From the NCBI GenBank assembly GCA_019322735.1, contig JAHWIG010000001.1, forward strand, positions 1 to 53,618: a stretch of 53,618 nt of DNA. The letters are read 5' to 3'. A program made the position numbers and the translations under genes. The stretch comes from Candidatus Woesearchaeota archaeon (lineage in GTDB: Archaea; Nanobdellota; Nanobdellia; Woesearchaeales; BS150m-G63). The notes beneath the pieces are model-generated. The model ran no database searches and was not told the origin of the DNA. It saw only the letters and a program-made list of their open reading frames with translations. Numbering within the stretch: position 1 is the first letter of the stretch; each line of letters begins with the position of its first letter. This document shows, piece after piece, positions 7,963-18,086 of the stretch.

Positions 7963-10374
7963 CTATGCAGAAATAGATATCTTAACTTTTCCAACTTCTT
8001 CCTTACCTTTACCAAACTCAATCTCTTTAATATTTAATGTTCCTTTTATATCATCAAAAGCGGTCCCCAACTCTTTTTTCAAATCATTCTTATTGCATTC
8101 AATAACTAATTTCTTGATTTCTGAATTTAAAGAAAGATTCCTCTTAGATTTATACTTCCTTACAGCTGAAATGATATCAATTACAACATCTCCAACTTCT
8201 TCAACATTATCATCAATAAATTTCTTATCAAATTTTGGCCAATCACTTATATGTATGCTCTTTTTTCCTTCTTTTTTGGCATAATACATCTGATAAACTT
8301 CCTCAGTTATATGTGGCATTATTGGTGCAACCAGCTTAAGGACCTCCAACAACCCAAAATAAAGGCAGTATTTTGCTGCATCTTCCTTTCCCTCTGGATT
8401 ATATAGTTTATGCTTGACAATCTCAAGATAATTTCCGCAGAATGTCTGCCAGAAGAACTTCTCAGTATCTATTTTTGTCCTCATATATTCATATTTATCA
8501 AAAGACTGAGTACAATTCATAATCAATCTGTTTAATTTAGACAACAACCAAAGATCCATCAAGCCAAGTTTTACTTTTTCGGGATTATATTTCTCAATAT
8601 GCATAAAAACGAATCTTGATGCATTCCATAGCTTAGTGATAAATTTCTGTCCTGTAACTAAATCCTTCTCTTGATATGGCAGATCATCCCCCAACTTACA
8701 GCCAGCAGCCCAGAATCTGAGACAATCAGCAGAATATTTAGCTAAGACCTCTTTTGGATCTACTACATTTCCTAATGATTTAGACATCTTCTTTCCATGA
8801 GGATCTAAGGCATGCCCAGAAATAACAACATCCTTCCATGGATTTACATTATTATGCAATCTTGACTTAACAACTGTATTAAATAACCAAAATGTGATGA
8901 TATCATGTGCCTGCGGCCTCAATGACATTGGATATAAACTCTTTCTTACTTTCTCATCCTTGATCAATTCAACAGCTAATTGAGGTGTCAATGAAGATGT
9001 TGCCCAAGTATCTAATACATCTTCCTCAGGAATAAATTTATTATGACCACAACCAGGACATTTTTTAATTAAAGGTTTATCTTTCAAAGGATCAACTGGC
9101 AATTGCTTCTCTTCTGCAACAATAATTTCATCACAATTTTCACAATACCAAACAGGAAATGGAATTCCAAAATGCCTTTGCCTTGAAATCAACCAATCCC
9201 ACTGCAATCCATTAACCCAATGCTCATATCTGTAATACATATGTTTAGGGTACCAATTCAATGATTTTCCCCATTTAATCATATCTTTCTTAAGATCAAG
9301 ATATTTGATAAACCATTGCTTAGAATGAATAAACTCAATCTCTCTCCCACACCTCTCATGAACATTGACCATATGTTTTATAGGTTCTTGACTTATCAAT
9401 AATTTTTCATCCTTCAAATCCTCTATAATCATCTTCCTTGCCAAACCAACAGATAATCCTTTATATTTCTCAGCAATTTCAGTCATTCTCCCATCTATAG
9501 AAATTGCAGTTTTTATTGGTAAATTATGAGCTTTCTGCCATTCCATATCTGTCTGATCTCCAAAAGTACAACACATAACTATTCCAGTTCCTTTTTCAAT
9601 ATCTACCCTTTTATCCGACAATATTTGTACTTTAAAACCAAATAATGGAACTCTGGCCATTTTACCATTATATTTCTGATATCTCTTATCATCTGGATGA
9701 TAGAAAACAGCAACACAGGCAGGCAGTAACTCTGGCCTTGTTGTAGAGATTATTAAATCATTATCATCAACCTTAAAGATAACCTCATTGAAAAAAGATT
9801 TTAGCTCTTTATCCTTACATTCTACCTGTGAAATTCCAGTCTGGCATTGGGGACACCACATTGTTGGAGCTTCCTTTCTGTATTCTCTCCCTTTCTTATA
9901 AAGGTCAATAAAACTTCTCTGTGATATCTTTTGACAATGTTTGTTCATAGTTGTATAAAACAGAGACCAATCGCAACTCAATCCCAACTTCTTGAAATCA
10001 TTCAAACAATTCTCTCTCAATCCAGAATTAAGTGTCTTTAAGCATAATTTAATAAATTTCTCTCTATCCATATCTCGTGATTTAACTTTATTTATCTTCT
10101 CTATAAGTCTCTCAGTTGCAACACCATTATCATCAGTTCCAAATGGATAAAAAACATTCTTTCCAATCATTCTTTGATATCTGACAACAAAATCCTGCTG
10201 AGAATATGAAAAAGTATGTCCAATATGTACATTTCCAGAAACAGTTGGCGGAGGAGTATCAACAGAATAAACTGGATTCTTACTCTTAACATCAAATTTA
10301 TAGATCCCTTTTTTCTCCCAATATTCTTGCCACTTCTTTTCTACCTTTTTTGGATCATATCTTTTATCAAGCAT
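7963..10374 (-). CDS. valS: Valyl-tRNA synthetase
   Basis: 803 residues, class I. HIGH is at 50-53 (NVHIGHTFSYSQ), and KMSKS appears as GKKMSKSLGNVVDP. The editing domain is recognisable (STTRPELLPACVAV), and there is a zinc-ribbon-like CENC...CPGCG. WDWLISRQRHFGIPFP is typical of ValRS. The size matches archaeal enzymes and there is no bacterial C-terminal coiled-coil arm. Confidence 0.97.
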   Translation of the reverse strand: MLDKRYDPKKVEKKWQEYWEKKGIYKFDVKSKNPVYSVDTPPPTVSGNVHIGHTFSYSQQDFVVRYQRMIGKNVFYPFGTDDNGVATERLIEKINKVKSRDMDREKFIKLCLKTLNSGLRENCLNDFKKLGLSCDWSLFYTTMNKHCQKISQRSFIDLYKKGREYRKEAPTMWCPQCQTGISQVECKDKELKSFFNEVIFKVDDNDLIISTTRPELLPACVAVFYHPDDKRYQKYNGKMARVPLFGFKVQILSDKRVDIEKGTGIVMCCTFGDQTDMEWQKAHNLPIKTAISIDGRMTEIAEKYKGLSVGLARKMIIEDLKDEKLLISQEPIKHMVNVHERCGREIEFIHSKQWFIKYLDLKKDMIKWGKSLNWYPKHMYYRYEHWVNGLQWDWLISRQRHFGIPFPVWYCENCDEIIVAEEKQLPVDPLKDKPLIKKCPGCGHNKFIPEEDVLDTWATSSLTPQLAVELIKDEKVRKSLYPMSLRPQAHDIITFWLFNTVVKSRLHNNVNPWKDVVISGHALDPHGKKMSKSLGNVVDPKEVLAKYSADCLRFWAAGCKLGDDLPYQEKDLVTGQKFITKLWNASRFVFMHIEKYNPEKVKLGLMDLWLLSKLNRLIMNCTQSFDKYEYMRTKIDTEKFFWQTFCGNYLEIVKHKLYNPEGKEDAAKYCLYFGLLEVLKLVAPIMPHITEEVYQMYYAKKEGKKSIHISDWPKFDKKFIDDNVEEVGDVVIDIISAVRKYKSKRNLSLNSEIKKLVIECNKNDLKKELGTAFDDIKGTLNIKEIEFGKGKEEVGKVKISISA

Positions 10375-10405
10375 AGAAGGATTCTAATAGAAAGATTATT
10401 TAAAA

Positions 10406-10639
10406 TTATCTATATTTTTTCAGCTTATTTTGCTCATACTCTTCATATTCCAAAACACCATCAATATTACTTATGTTATTACTTTTTCTTTGAAAATGCC
10501 CATTTTCAATAGTAGAATAAACAATATTAACAATATCCTGATCTAAATTAGTACCAAATTTTTCATTGTGCTTCTTCTTTTCTTCTATTTCAAACTCAAT
10601 TAAATCCTTTGGGACATTAAATCTTATATAGTTTTCCAT
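10406..10639 (-). CDS. Small unknown protein
   Basis: 77 residues, charged, no membrane segment (NVPKDLIEFEIEEKKKHNEK). The ATG is preceded by GAGGTTAATGAC, a good Shine-Dalgarno placement, which supports it as a real gene. It runs in the same direction as valS and ends 31 bp before its start. No family recognised; the 119 bp upstream towards rfcL hold the divergent promoter region and nothing else that I can see. Confidence 0.6.
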   Translation of the reverse strand: MENYIRFNVPKDLIEFEIEEKKKHNEKFGTNLDQDIVNIVYSTIENGHFQRKSNNISNIDGVLEYEEYEQNKLKKYR

Positions 10640-10758
10640 GTCATTAACCTCAATTGGAGGAATAAAACAGAAATATCTCCTTTATAAAGCTTTTGGAGTT
10701 TTAGAACAGAATAATAGAACACAATAAAATTAATAAATAAAACAAACATAAAAATACT

Positions 10759-11958
10759 ATGCAACCCTGGACAAAAATATATCAACCAAAGAATCTATCA
10801 GAACTACAAGGCCAAGATACAGCTATAAAACATTTAAAATCATTTATAGAGAATTTCAAGAAAGGAAAAAGATCTGCATTAATCCATGGCCCAACAGGGT
10901 CAGGAAAAACAGTTGCTATATATGCCTTAGCAAATGACCTCAACCACGAGATAATAGAGGTAAATGCCTCTGATAAAAGAAATAAAGAAGAGATTCATCA
11001 CTTGGTTGGATCTGCTTCCAATCAGATGAGTTTATTCAATAAAGGAAAGATAATATTAATTGATGAGATTGATGGATTATCTGGAACCAAAGACAGGGGA
11101 GGCATTCCAGAAATAACAAGAATAATAGAAACAACATCCTTCCCATTAATATTCACAGCAAATGATCCTTGGGATTCTAAATTCTCAGCATTAAGAAGAA
11201 AATCAGAAATCATAGCATTCCATACATTGAATTATCTCTCTATATCAAAAGTATTGGAAAGAATATGCAAAAATGAAAATATAAAGTACGATGAATCTGC
11301 ATTAAAGAGTCTAGCAAGATCTACTGGCGGAGATCTAAGATCAGCAATAAATGATCTTCAATTAATCTCACAATCAACAAAAAAATTAAACAAAAAAGAT
11401 GTTGATGAATTGTCTCAAAGAAACAAGAAACAGACGATGATCAATGCATTAATGATAATCTTTAAAACATTAGATCCAAAGATAGCAATAAGCGCATTTA
11501 ATGATGTAGAAGAAGATACAAATAAGAGGTTTCTTTGGATAGATGAGAATCTTCCAAAAGAATATACAAAATCAAAAGATATTGCTAATGCATATAATCA
11601 ATTATCAAGAGCAGATGTATTCCGTGGCAGGATAAGAAGATGGCAGCATTGGCGCTTTCTAGTTTACATAAACGCCCTATTATCAGCAGGGATAGCCTTA
11701 AGCAAAGATGAAAAATACAAAGGATTCACTAAATATGGACCAACAAAACGCATATTAAAGATATGGCAAGCAAACATAACAAATCAAAAAAGAAAAGCAA
11801 TAGCTGAAAAAATAGCAGAGAAAACTCATATATCAATAAAAAGATCATTCCAACAGATTCCGTATATTAAAGCCATTTCAAAAAACAAAAACTTTGCCGA
11901 TTTATTAAAACAAGAATTTAAACTGGAAAAAGAGGAAATTTCCTGGTTAAAATCATGA
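10759..11958 (+). CDS. rfcL: Replication factor C large subunit (clamp loader)
   Basis: 399 residues. AAA+ ATPase with Walker A GPTGSGKT (44-51) and Walker B ILIDEIDGL. The opening PWTKIYQPKNLSELQGQD matches archaeal RFC-L, and TGGDLRSAINDLQ is the sensor 2 region. It loads the PCNA sliding clamp together with RFC small subunits, which are not in this window. The chain is at the short end for the family. Confidence 0.95.
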   Translation: MQPWTKIYQPKNLSELQGQDTAIKHLKSFIENFKKGKRSALIHGPTGSGKTVAIYALANDLNHEIIEVNASDKRNKEEIHHLVGSASNQMSLFNKGKIILIDEIDGLSGTKDRGGIPEITRIIETTSFPLIFTANDPWDSKFSALRRKSEIIAFHTLNYLSISKVLERICKNENIKYDESALKSLARSTGGDLRSAINDLQLISQSTKKLNKKDVDELSQRNKKQTMINALMIIFKTLDPKIAISAFNDVEEDTNKRFLWIDENLPKEYTKSKDIANAYNQLSRADVFRGRIRRWQHWRFLVYINALLSAGIALSKDEKYKGFTKYGPTKRILKIWQANITNQKRKAIAEKIAEKTHISIKRSFQQIPYIKAISKNKNFADLLKQEFKLEKEEISWLKS

Positions 11959-11998
11959 CAGCGATAACTATTTAAAGAATACTCTGTTCTCAATATTC

Positions 11999-13525
11999 AT
12001 GGTAAAAGAGATAAATATTGAAGAATTAGCAACATTCTGCAAGAAAAAAGGATTTGTATATCAAAATTCAGAGATATATGGCGGACTTGCTGGATTCTTT
12101 GACTTTGGTCCATTAGGTGTTGAACTAAAGAACAATATAAAAAACAGCTTATGGAAAAAATTTGTAACATCAAGAGAAGATGTTGTAGGTATAGACGGAT
12201 CAATTATATCAAAAGCAGATGTATGGAAGGCATCAGGACATGTTGATTCTTTTGCAGATGTAACTTTAAGATGTAATAAATGTAAAACTATCTTTCGCGG
12301 AGACCACCTTATAGAAGACACACTCAATATACCCTCAGATGGTATATCAGCTGAAGAAGTTTCAAATATAATAAAGAAACATAAAATAAAATGTACAAAA
12401 TGTGAGGGTACATTAAAAACTACAGCTTCTTTTAATTTAATGTTCAAGACCAATATCGGTGTTATTCAAAACAGTCCTGCATATTTAAGACCAGAAACAG
12501 CTCAATTAATATTTATAAATTTCAAATCGGTTCAGGAAAATTCAAGGCTTAAACTTCCATTTGGTATAGCACAATTAGGAAAGGCATTCAGGAATGAAAT
12601 TTCTCCAAGAGATTTTCTTTTTAGAATGAGAGAATTTGAACAATTTGAGCTTGAATTCTTCACAAATTCAATAGTAAAAGATAGTTGTCCAATATTCAAA
12701 GATATTCAAAGCTTAAAGGTAAACATCTTAACAAGAAAACATCAAAAAGAAGATACAAAGCATGAAACAAAGAGCATGAAACAATTAGTTGATAATCATA
12801 TATTCAAAGAAAAATGGCAGGCATATTGGGTTGCTTCATTCTATAATTGGTTTTTAGATAATGGAATGAATCCAGACCACTTAAGGATTAGGGAACACTT
12901 AAAGAAAGAACTTGCACATTATGCTGATTCATGCTTTGATATTGAATATAAATTCCCATTTGGATGGAAAGAGATCCATGGCAATGCAAACAGAGCACAA
13001 TTTGACCTAAAACAGCACATGGAAGCATCAAAAAGGGATCTTTCAATATTTGACACAGAAAGCCATACAAAAACAGTTCCATATGTTATCGCAGAGCCAT
13101 CTCAAGGCATAGAAAGGGCATTATTAGCCTTCTTATTTGATGCTTATAATGATGACCAAGACAGGGGAAATATAGTACTTAAACTTGATCCAAAACTAAG
13201 CCCAATAAAAATAGCCATCTTCCCATTAGTGAACAAACCAGGACTAATTAAGAAAGCAAAAGAGATACAAGGTGAATTAAAGGAAGAATACGCAACTTTC
13301 TATGATCAATCAGGTTCAATTGGAAGAAGATATGCTAGACAGGATGAGATTGGTACTCCTGCTTGTTTGACAATTGATTTTGATAGTATAAAGAATAATG
13401 ATATAACTCTTAGGGATAGAAACACAACAAATCAAATAAGAATTAATATAAGCAAATTAAATGAAACAATCAATAAATTTCTAAACGGTGAGGAAATAGA
13501 GAAATTAGGCAATATAATAAAGTAA
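11999..13525 (+). CDS. glyS: Glycyl-tRNA synthetase, archaeal/eukaryal type
   Basis: 508 residues, class II homodimer type. The opening YGGLAGFFDFGPLGVELK is diagnostic. Zinc-type Cys pairs are at C92/C95 and C132/C135. Motif 2 region: FGIAQLGKAFRNEISPRDFLFRMREFEQFE. The C-terminal anticodon-binding domain includes YDQSGSIGRRYARQDEIGTP. TTTAAAGAA near 11970 may be its TATA box, giving an almost leaderless transcript. Confidence 0.97.
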   Translation: MVKEINIEELATFCKKKGFVYQNSEIYGGLAGFFDFGPLGVELKNNIKNSLWKKFVTSREDVVGIDGSIISKADVWKASGHVDSFADVTLRCNKCKTIFRGDHLIEDTLNIPSDGISAEEVSNIIKKHKIKCTKCEGTLKTTASFNLMFKTNIGVIQNSPAYLRPETAQLIFINFKSVQENSRLKLPFGIAQLGKAFRNEISPRDFLFRMREFEQFELEFFTNSIVKDSCPIFKDIQSLKVNILTRKHQKEDTKHETKSMKQLVDNHIFKEKWQAYWVASFYNWFLDNGMNPDHLRIREHLKKELAHYADSCFDIEYKFPFGWKEIHGNANRAQFDLKQHMEASKRDLSIFDTESHTKTVPYVIAEPSQGIERALLAFLFDAYNDDQDRGNIVLKLDPKLSPIKIAIFPLVNKPGLIKKAKEIQGELKEEYATFYDQSGSIGRRYARQDEIGTPACLTIDFDSIKNNDITLRDRNTTNQIRINISKLNETINKFLNGEEIEKLGNIIK

Positions 13526-13559
13526 ACTTTATAAATACAGTATTTCTCCGCTAAATAAA

Positions 13560-14042
13560 ATGGAAATAAAAGACTTACAGATAAGACAAGGAAATGTTGA
13601 GGTAGTCGCAACTATCAAAGACATTGAAGAACCAAGAGAATTTGAAAAATTTGGAAAACCAGGTAGGGTAGCTAATGCAACAATTGAAGATGGATCTGGA
13701 AGCATAAAGTTAACTTTATGGAATGATCAGATTGACAAGGTAAAAGTTGGGGACAAAATTCATATTACTAATGGATATGTAAATGAATGGCAAGGAGAAT
13801 CTCAACTTACAACCGGAAAATTCGGACAATTGGAAGTTGTTGGAGACGATGAGACAACAGAACCAGCAGAAGAAACTGAAGGGAAAACAGAAGAACCTGC
13901 TGGAGAAGAAGCAGCTGATGAGACTGCTGAAGAATCTCCAGAAGAAAAACAAGAAGAAACTGTTGAAGAAGAAGTTGTCGAAGAACCAGTTGAAGACGCT
14001 ACAGAAGAAGAATCTACTGAAAAAGAACCAAAAGAAGATTAA
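13560..14042 (+). CDS. OB-fold single-stranded DNA-binding-like protein with acidic tail
   Basis: 160 residues. Residues 1-95 form one RPA/SSB-type OB fold (VEVVATIKDIEEPREF, SGSIKLTLWNDQIDKVKVGD, ITNGYVNEWQGESQL). The remaining 65 residues are a Glu/Thr/Ala-rich acidic tail. The layout resembles single-OB archaeal SSB proteins with flexible acidic C termini. Likely binds ssDNA (or RNA) and recruits partners through the tail. CTTTATAAATA at 13527-13537 ends 22 nt before the ATG. Confidence 0.85.
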   Translation: MEIKDLQIRQGNVEVVATIKDIEEPREFEKFGKPGRVANATIEDGSGSIKLTLWNDQIDKVKVGDKIHITNGYVNEWQGESQLTTGKFGQLEVVGDDETTEPAEETEGKTEEPAGEEAADETAEESPEEKQEETVEEEVVEEPVEDATEEESTEKEPKED

Positions 14043-14080
14043 CATCTTCATCAAAAAGAAGATTAATTCTTTTCATGCTT

Positions 14081-14154
14081 GGGAACGTAGCTCAGCCTGG
14101 GAGAGCACTAGACTGAAGATCTAGGTGTCCCGAGTTCAAATCTCGGCGTTCCCA
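14081..14154 (+). tRNA. tRNA-Phe (GAA)
   Basis: Acceptor GGGAACG (14081-14087)/CGTTCCC (14147-14153), discriminator A. D stem GCTC/GAGC, anticodon stem CTAGA/TCTAG with loop CTGAAGA (anticodon GAA), T stem CCGAG/CTCGG with loop TTCAAAT. No intron; CCA not encoded. It follows the SSB-like gene by 38 bp; that gap repeats AAAAGAAGATTAA from the end of the gene. Confidence 0.96.
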
Positions 14155-14235
14155 CTTTATTTTTAATTTTATTTCTAAGAACTGATTATAAAAAATAAGA
14201 AAGAATTTATGTAATTTCATATTACAATTACCTCT

Positions 14236-15858
14236 TTAAGTCAAAGTACATTTACAGAAACGAGATATTTGTGGAATTGATGGATTAGTTGCATCACAAC
14301 TTGGAGTTCCGCCAGTTCCATCATTATATATACAATAATTAGAATCTCCAAAATATAATATTCCAGGATATACTCCAGAAGGTTGGGATCCTGGAAGAAT
14401 TTGCGTAAAATTATAACCCCACCAAGTTTCCATCATATTACACCAAGGTTCTCCAATAAGGTTCCAAAATGAATCTGTTACATTTTCTGCACTTTCTACG
14501 CATGTTTCTTCTACTGAAGGATGTTCACATGTTTCAGTACAGTCGATACTATCCCCCCCAGCGTTCTCTGAATTACCTAAAACATATGTGAATCCATCAA
14601 ATTCCATTTGATCTAAAATAAGTGAATCTATACTCTGAAAATCTCCCCCATATTCAAAATACATATATCCAGACCCAGCATCTTGAAGCCCTCCAATAAA
14701 TAAAATATAAATTACATTATCTGGCCAAGGATATTGGGATGCTTCTCCAGAAGGAACTAAACTTATAATTGGAAATGAACAACTACTTTGAAGTCCACAA
14801 TCAAAAGTCATTGATTCATACTGTAAAAATGATGTAGTTGGGATTTCACCATCTTGTGGGGGTTCAAAATTAGACCCATTAGATACATCATAAGCCCACA
14901 AACCATACCAAAAATCCGGTATATCAGGATTATTAAAATCACCAGGTTCATATTGAAGAATTATAGCAACACTTTTACCTTGATCTACTCCTGGAATATC
15001 AATCCACATAGTATTAATAAAGACACAACTTCCATCATCTATTTCTGCATTAGAATCATAATTAACTGATTCATCATCAGTACAACCAGATGGAGGGGTC
15101 TCCCTAAAACATTTACATAAACGATTAATTTCTAGAGCAGTATCACAATTAGAAGTTGGAAAAGCATTATATTTGCACCTTTCTCCATCATTATCAGCAA
15201 AAGGGGCACCAATACCAGTAGTCTGAATGCAACCATAACCACCATCATTACAAGGATTACCTAATCCTTTCATAATGCTACATTCCATATCATCATTCCA
15301 AGATTGACCTAATTCGCCAACACAAGTACTTTCTCCACAAGCAGCAACACAATTTGTACCCTCATCCGCCATAACAAAATAATTAACAACATTAACTAAC
15401 CTTACAATATCAACAACATTAAGAACATTATCACCATTCATATCACCACAAGGAGCATCATTTACATAACCCCCTGCTAATATTACTCCAGCAAGAGCAT
15501 CAAGATCAGTAGTATATACTCCACCATTTTGATCAACATCCCCTATTTCAAAATTACAAGTCGGCATCGATCTCCTTCCTTCCTTCTTTATGCCTTCAAT
15601 TATTTTTTTACAATTATTTTTATTAGCAAAAGAGATTAATTTTTCTTTAGTAATACCCCCTTTTTCAATAAAAGTCATTAATTTACTTTTACCACATTCC
15701 CCTTTAAACGCTTCTCCTACTAAACTTGTTGGTTCTTCACCCTCAAAAGTTTCAACAACTTTAGTTGTAGAAGAAGATAAAGTAAATAATCCTACTATTG
15801 CAACTATAGCTACAATTCCAAGAATCCCATATGAAAACTCTTTTTCTATCTTAATCAC
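14236..15858 (-). CDS. Anchored surface protein with dockerin-like repeats
   Basis: 540 residues from GTG 15858. N terminus MIKIEKEFSYGI plus a hydrophobic segment matches the genes starting at 5614 and 40892. Two dockerin type I-like calcium loops follow (GDVDQNGGVYTTDLDALAG and GDMNGDNVLNVVDIVRLVN, about residues 105-165). Then come Cys-rich parts including GCTDDES...NYD...DDGSC, a beta-rich region and a Cys-containing C terminus (FCKCTLT). The repeats have the DxNxDGxxxxxD spacing expected for calcium binding. Likely an exported protein; whether it binds a cohesin-like partner is unknown. Confidence 0.82.
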   Translation of the reverse strand: MIKIEKEFSYGILGIVAIVAIVGLFTLSSSTTKVVETFEGEEPTSLVGEAFKGECGKSKLMTFIEKGGITKEKLISFANKNNCKKIIEGIKKEGRRSMPTCNFEIGDVDQNGGVYTTDLDALAGVILAGGYVNDAPCGDMNGDNVLNVVDIVRLVNVVNYFVMADEGTNCVAACGESTCVGELGQSWNDDMECSIMKGLGNPCNDGGYGCIQTTGIGAPFADNDGERCKYNAFPTSNCDTALEINRLCKCFRETPPSGCTDDESVNYDSNAEIDDGSCVFINTMWIDIPGVDQGKSVAIILQYEPGDFNNPDIPDFWYGLWAYDVSNGSNFEPPQDGEIPTTSFLQYESMTFDCGLQSSCSFPIISLVPSGEASQYPWPDNVIYILFIGGLQDAGSGYMYFEYGGDFQSIDSLILDQMEFDGFTYVLGNSENAGGDSIDCTETCEHPSVEETCVESAENVTDSFWNLIGEPWCNMMETWWGYNFTQILPGSQPSGVYPGILYFGDSNYCIYNDGTGGTPSCDATNPSIPQISRFCKCTLT

Positions 15859-15902
15859 CTATTTTATAATAAAATTATTATTCAACTATATATAATTTCC
15901 TA

Positions 15903-18086
15903 CTACAAAGTCCCGCCCATAATAGTATCAGCTATCATATTGAATAAGAACATAATAACTACAGCAATACAGCAATAAAGAATAACACCTTTTTTCAGAT
16001 CAGTTCCAATCCTATAATTTCTCATTAACTTATCAACACCATTCTCAATACCATTAGATAAAATAATCAATATTATTCCCAATTCAACAACATACAATCC
16101 AACAACAATCTGGAAAAAATAAGTTGGAAGACCAACGCCAAACATATTTGTGATTCCCCCACTCATACCAGCTCCAGATTCTGCAGCCATATTGCCAAGA
16201 TGGCCCTGTAATCTTCCTAAAATACTGCTTATCATAGAAGTTATACCTACAACAATTCCAGAGATGACAGGAGTCAAGAATTTAACTTGAGATTTCATTG
16301 ATCCAACAATATCCCCCATTAAATCTTTCAGTTTTTCGTCTACTTTATGTAATTCTTGAAGGTATCTAGAAACATTTGTCAATGCTTCAGAAGCAATTCT
16401 AGGACCTTTTTTAGCACTCTCAATCAATACCTTCATAGAACTCTCTATTACCTTTGAAGGAAACTTCTTCAATGCACCATATTTAGGATCAAATATGGCT
16501 GCTTCAACACCCATTCCCAATCTTTTAATATTTCCATCAACAGTCTTAAAGAAATCGCCAGAAGTAGTGCCTTCCATAGAAGCTGCTACTTTAGAGAAAG
16601 CCATCTCTGTTGGAATACCATCTCCTAATCTGCCCCCTAATTGGAAAAGGGCAGATGCAAACTCCGCTTCCAATTGCTTAGACCTATTCCTTATTTCCAT
16701 CACATTCTTAGATCTGTTATAGAAATACAATGCAATCCCTAAGCCAACAGATAATGGAACAAATACTCCAAGTAATGCAGCCCCAACACCAAATGGCCCC
16801 ATTAATTTACCAGCTTTATTCTCTTTATAATCCAATAAACATAATCCTTTCACCTCTCCTTCTTCAAGTTGAACTCCTGTTTTGAATTTTCCCTCCTGAA
16901 TACAAAAATCAAAATCCATACTAGGATTAAGCATATGGAGAAGTAAAGGGCTAATTCCTATCATGAACAACAATCCACCCACCAATAAACTCAACATCAA
17001 TGGGTTAACCATTGTCTTATAAAAACCAAGATTAATCTTGATATTTCGCTCTTTCTTCAGCTCAGGGTGCTCTTCAGCAATATCCGTATCACCATAACCA
17101 GTAGGTCTCTGAGCCAATATCTTAGTTCCAATATAAAGCACACCAACTGGCAATGCAACATTATACAACAAAGAGATATGATACCATTCAACTCCCTCCA
17201 TAAAACTAACAACTAAAGGTAATATAACAAGACCTAAAATTGGCAGTATAACTCCCATCATATGAAGCATTGTTATTGGACCCTTAAGATTATGAGAATA
17301 GTGCAACATCTTTTCATATGTTCCATCAAGAATAACAGATAATGATTTATCTAAGGTATTCAATCTTCTTGTTTCTTCTCCTTCATAAAGAGAACTTTCA
17401 ATCAGATGCATTGCTTCAATAAACTCCCTATTCCATTTCTTCCAAGTATCAAGATAGTGATCTAAAGAATCTCTTATACTTTCATATTTCTGAGTCTCAA
17501 CATCCCACAACACCTTTTTCATATCTAATGATAATGGTTTCGCAAGATGCTCAGCAGAAAAATCAATTGCATTCTCAAGATTGGATGTATGTCTCATATA
17601 TGTAACAACATAGAAAACACATAACACCATCTGGTTGCTTGCTTTCATACGCCAACTATTGGCTAAAAAATTAGGTAATTTCTGCAGAGCACTCATCATC
17701 GCTAATCCAAAAAACAAGAAAAACACGATAAAGAACATATCCTGTATTAAAGTAAAACTAATCAAGGATCCTACAATAATAAAAGCTAAAGGACCAAGAA
17801 TAGAAAGACTCATCACCCCAGTAGGGGTGATATTAAGGTGACATACATCAATTGATTCCTCTAAATCAACAATTGCATCCTTCTTGGGTGCAATCTTCAT
17901 TAAACTCTCACTAAAATTACATGCCCTTTCATAAAATCCAAATTGAGCTGGCAACATTTCTTTTTTAAATTGAGAATATTCCCTAGAAACAACACCAGTA
18001 CTCGGCTTTACTTCTCCACCCATCTCTAACTCAATCTTTCTTTTATATTTATCTAACAGATCATCCTCTCTTTTTCCACTGGGCAT
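15903..18086 (-). CDS. flaJ: FlaJ/TadC-like membrane platform protein (double T2SS-F domain)
   Basis: 727 residues with about nine hydrophobic segments in clusters and two T2SS-F helical domains: one around residues 145-260 (NAIDFSAEHLAKPLS) and one around 475-600 (ELASALFQLGGRLGDGIP-like core, FASALFQLGGRLGDG here). This is the polytopic platform of archaeal type IV pili and archaella. It overlaps the flaI stop by one base (TAATG) and has GAGGAAGGT upstream. It is larger than usual FlaJ because of the loop with a Cys pair at about residues 400-420. Confidence 0.88.
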   Translation of the reverse strand: MPSGKREDDLLDKYKRKIELEMGGEVKPSTGVVSREYSQFKKEMLPAQFGFYERACNFSESLMKIAPKKDAIVDLEESIDVCHLNITPTGVMSLSILGPLAFIIVGSLISFTLIQDMFFIVFFLFFGLAMMSALQKLPNFLANSWRMKASNQMVLCVFYVVTYMRHTSNLENAIDFSAEHLAKPLSLDMKKVLWDVETQKYESIRDSLDHYLDTWKKWNREFIEAMHLIESSLYEGEETRRLNTLDKSLSVILDGTYEKMLHYSHNLKGPITMLHMMGVILPILGLVILPLVVSFMEGVEWYHISLLYNVALPVGVLYIGTKILAQRPTGYGDTDIAEEHPELKKERNIKINLGFYKTMVNPLMLSLLVGGLLFMIGISPLLLHMLNPSMDFDFCIQEGKFKTGVQLEEGEVKGLCLLDYKENKAGKLMGPFGVGAALLGVFVPLSVGLGIALYFYNRSKNVMEIRNRSKQLEAEFASALFQLGGRLGDGIPTEMAFSKVAASMEGTTSGDFFKTVDGNIKRLGMGVEAAIFDPKYGALKKFPSKVIESSMKVLIESAKKGPRIASEALTNVSRYLQELHKVDEKLKDLMGDIVGSMKSQVKFLTPVISGIVVGITSMISSILGRLQGHLGNMAAESGAGMSGGITNMFGVGLPTYFFQIVVGLYVVELGIILIILSNGIENGVDKLMRNYRIGTDLKKGVILYCCIAVVIMFLFNMIADTIMGGTL

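Noticed and set aside
13716..14124. Phe-rich minus-strand and Lys-rich plus-strand ORFs over the SSB-like gene tail.
   Set aside because: They are other-frame shadows of the Glu-rich acidic tail, and one runs into tRNA-Phe.
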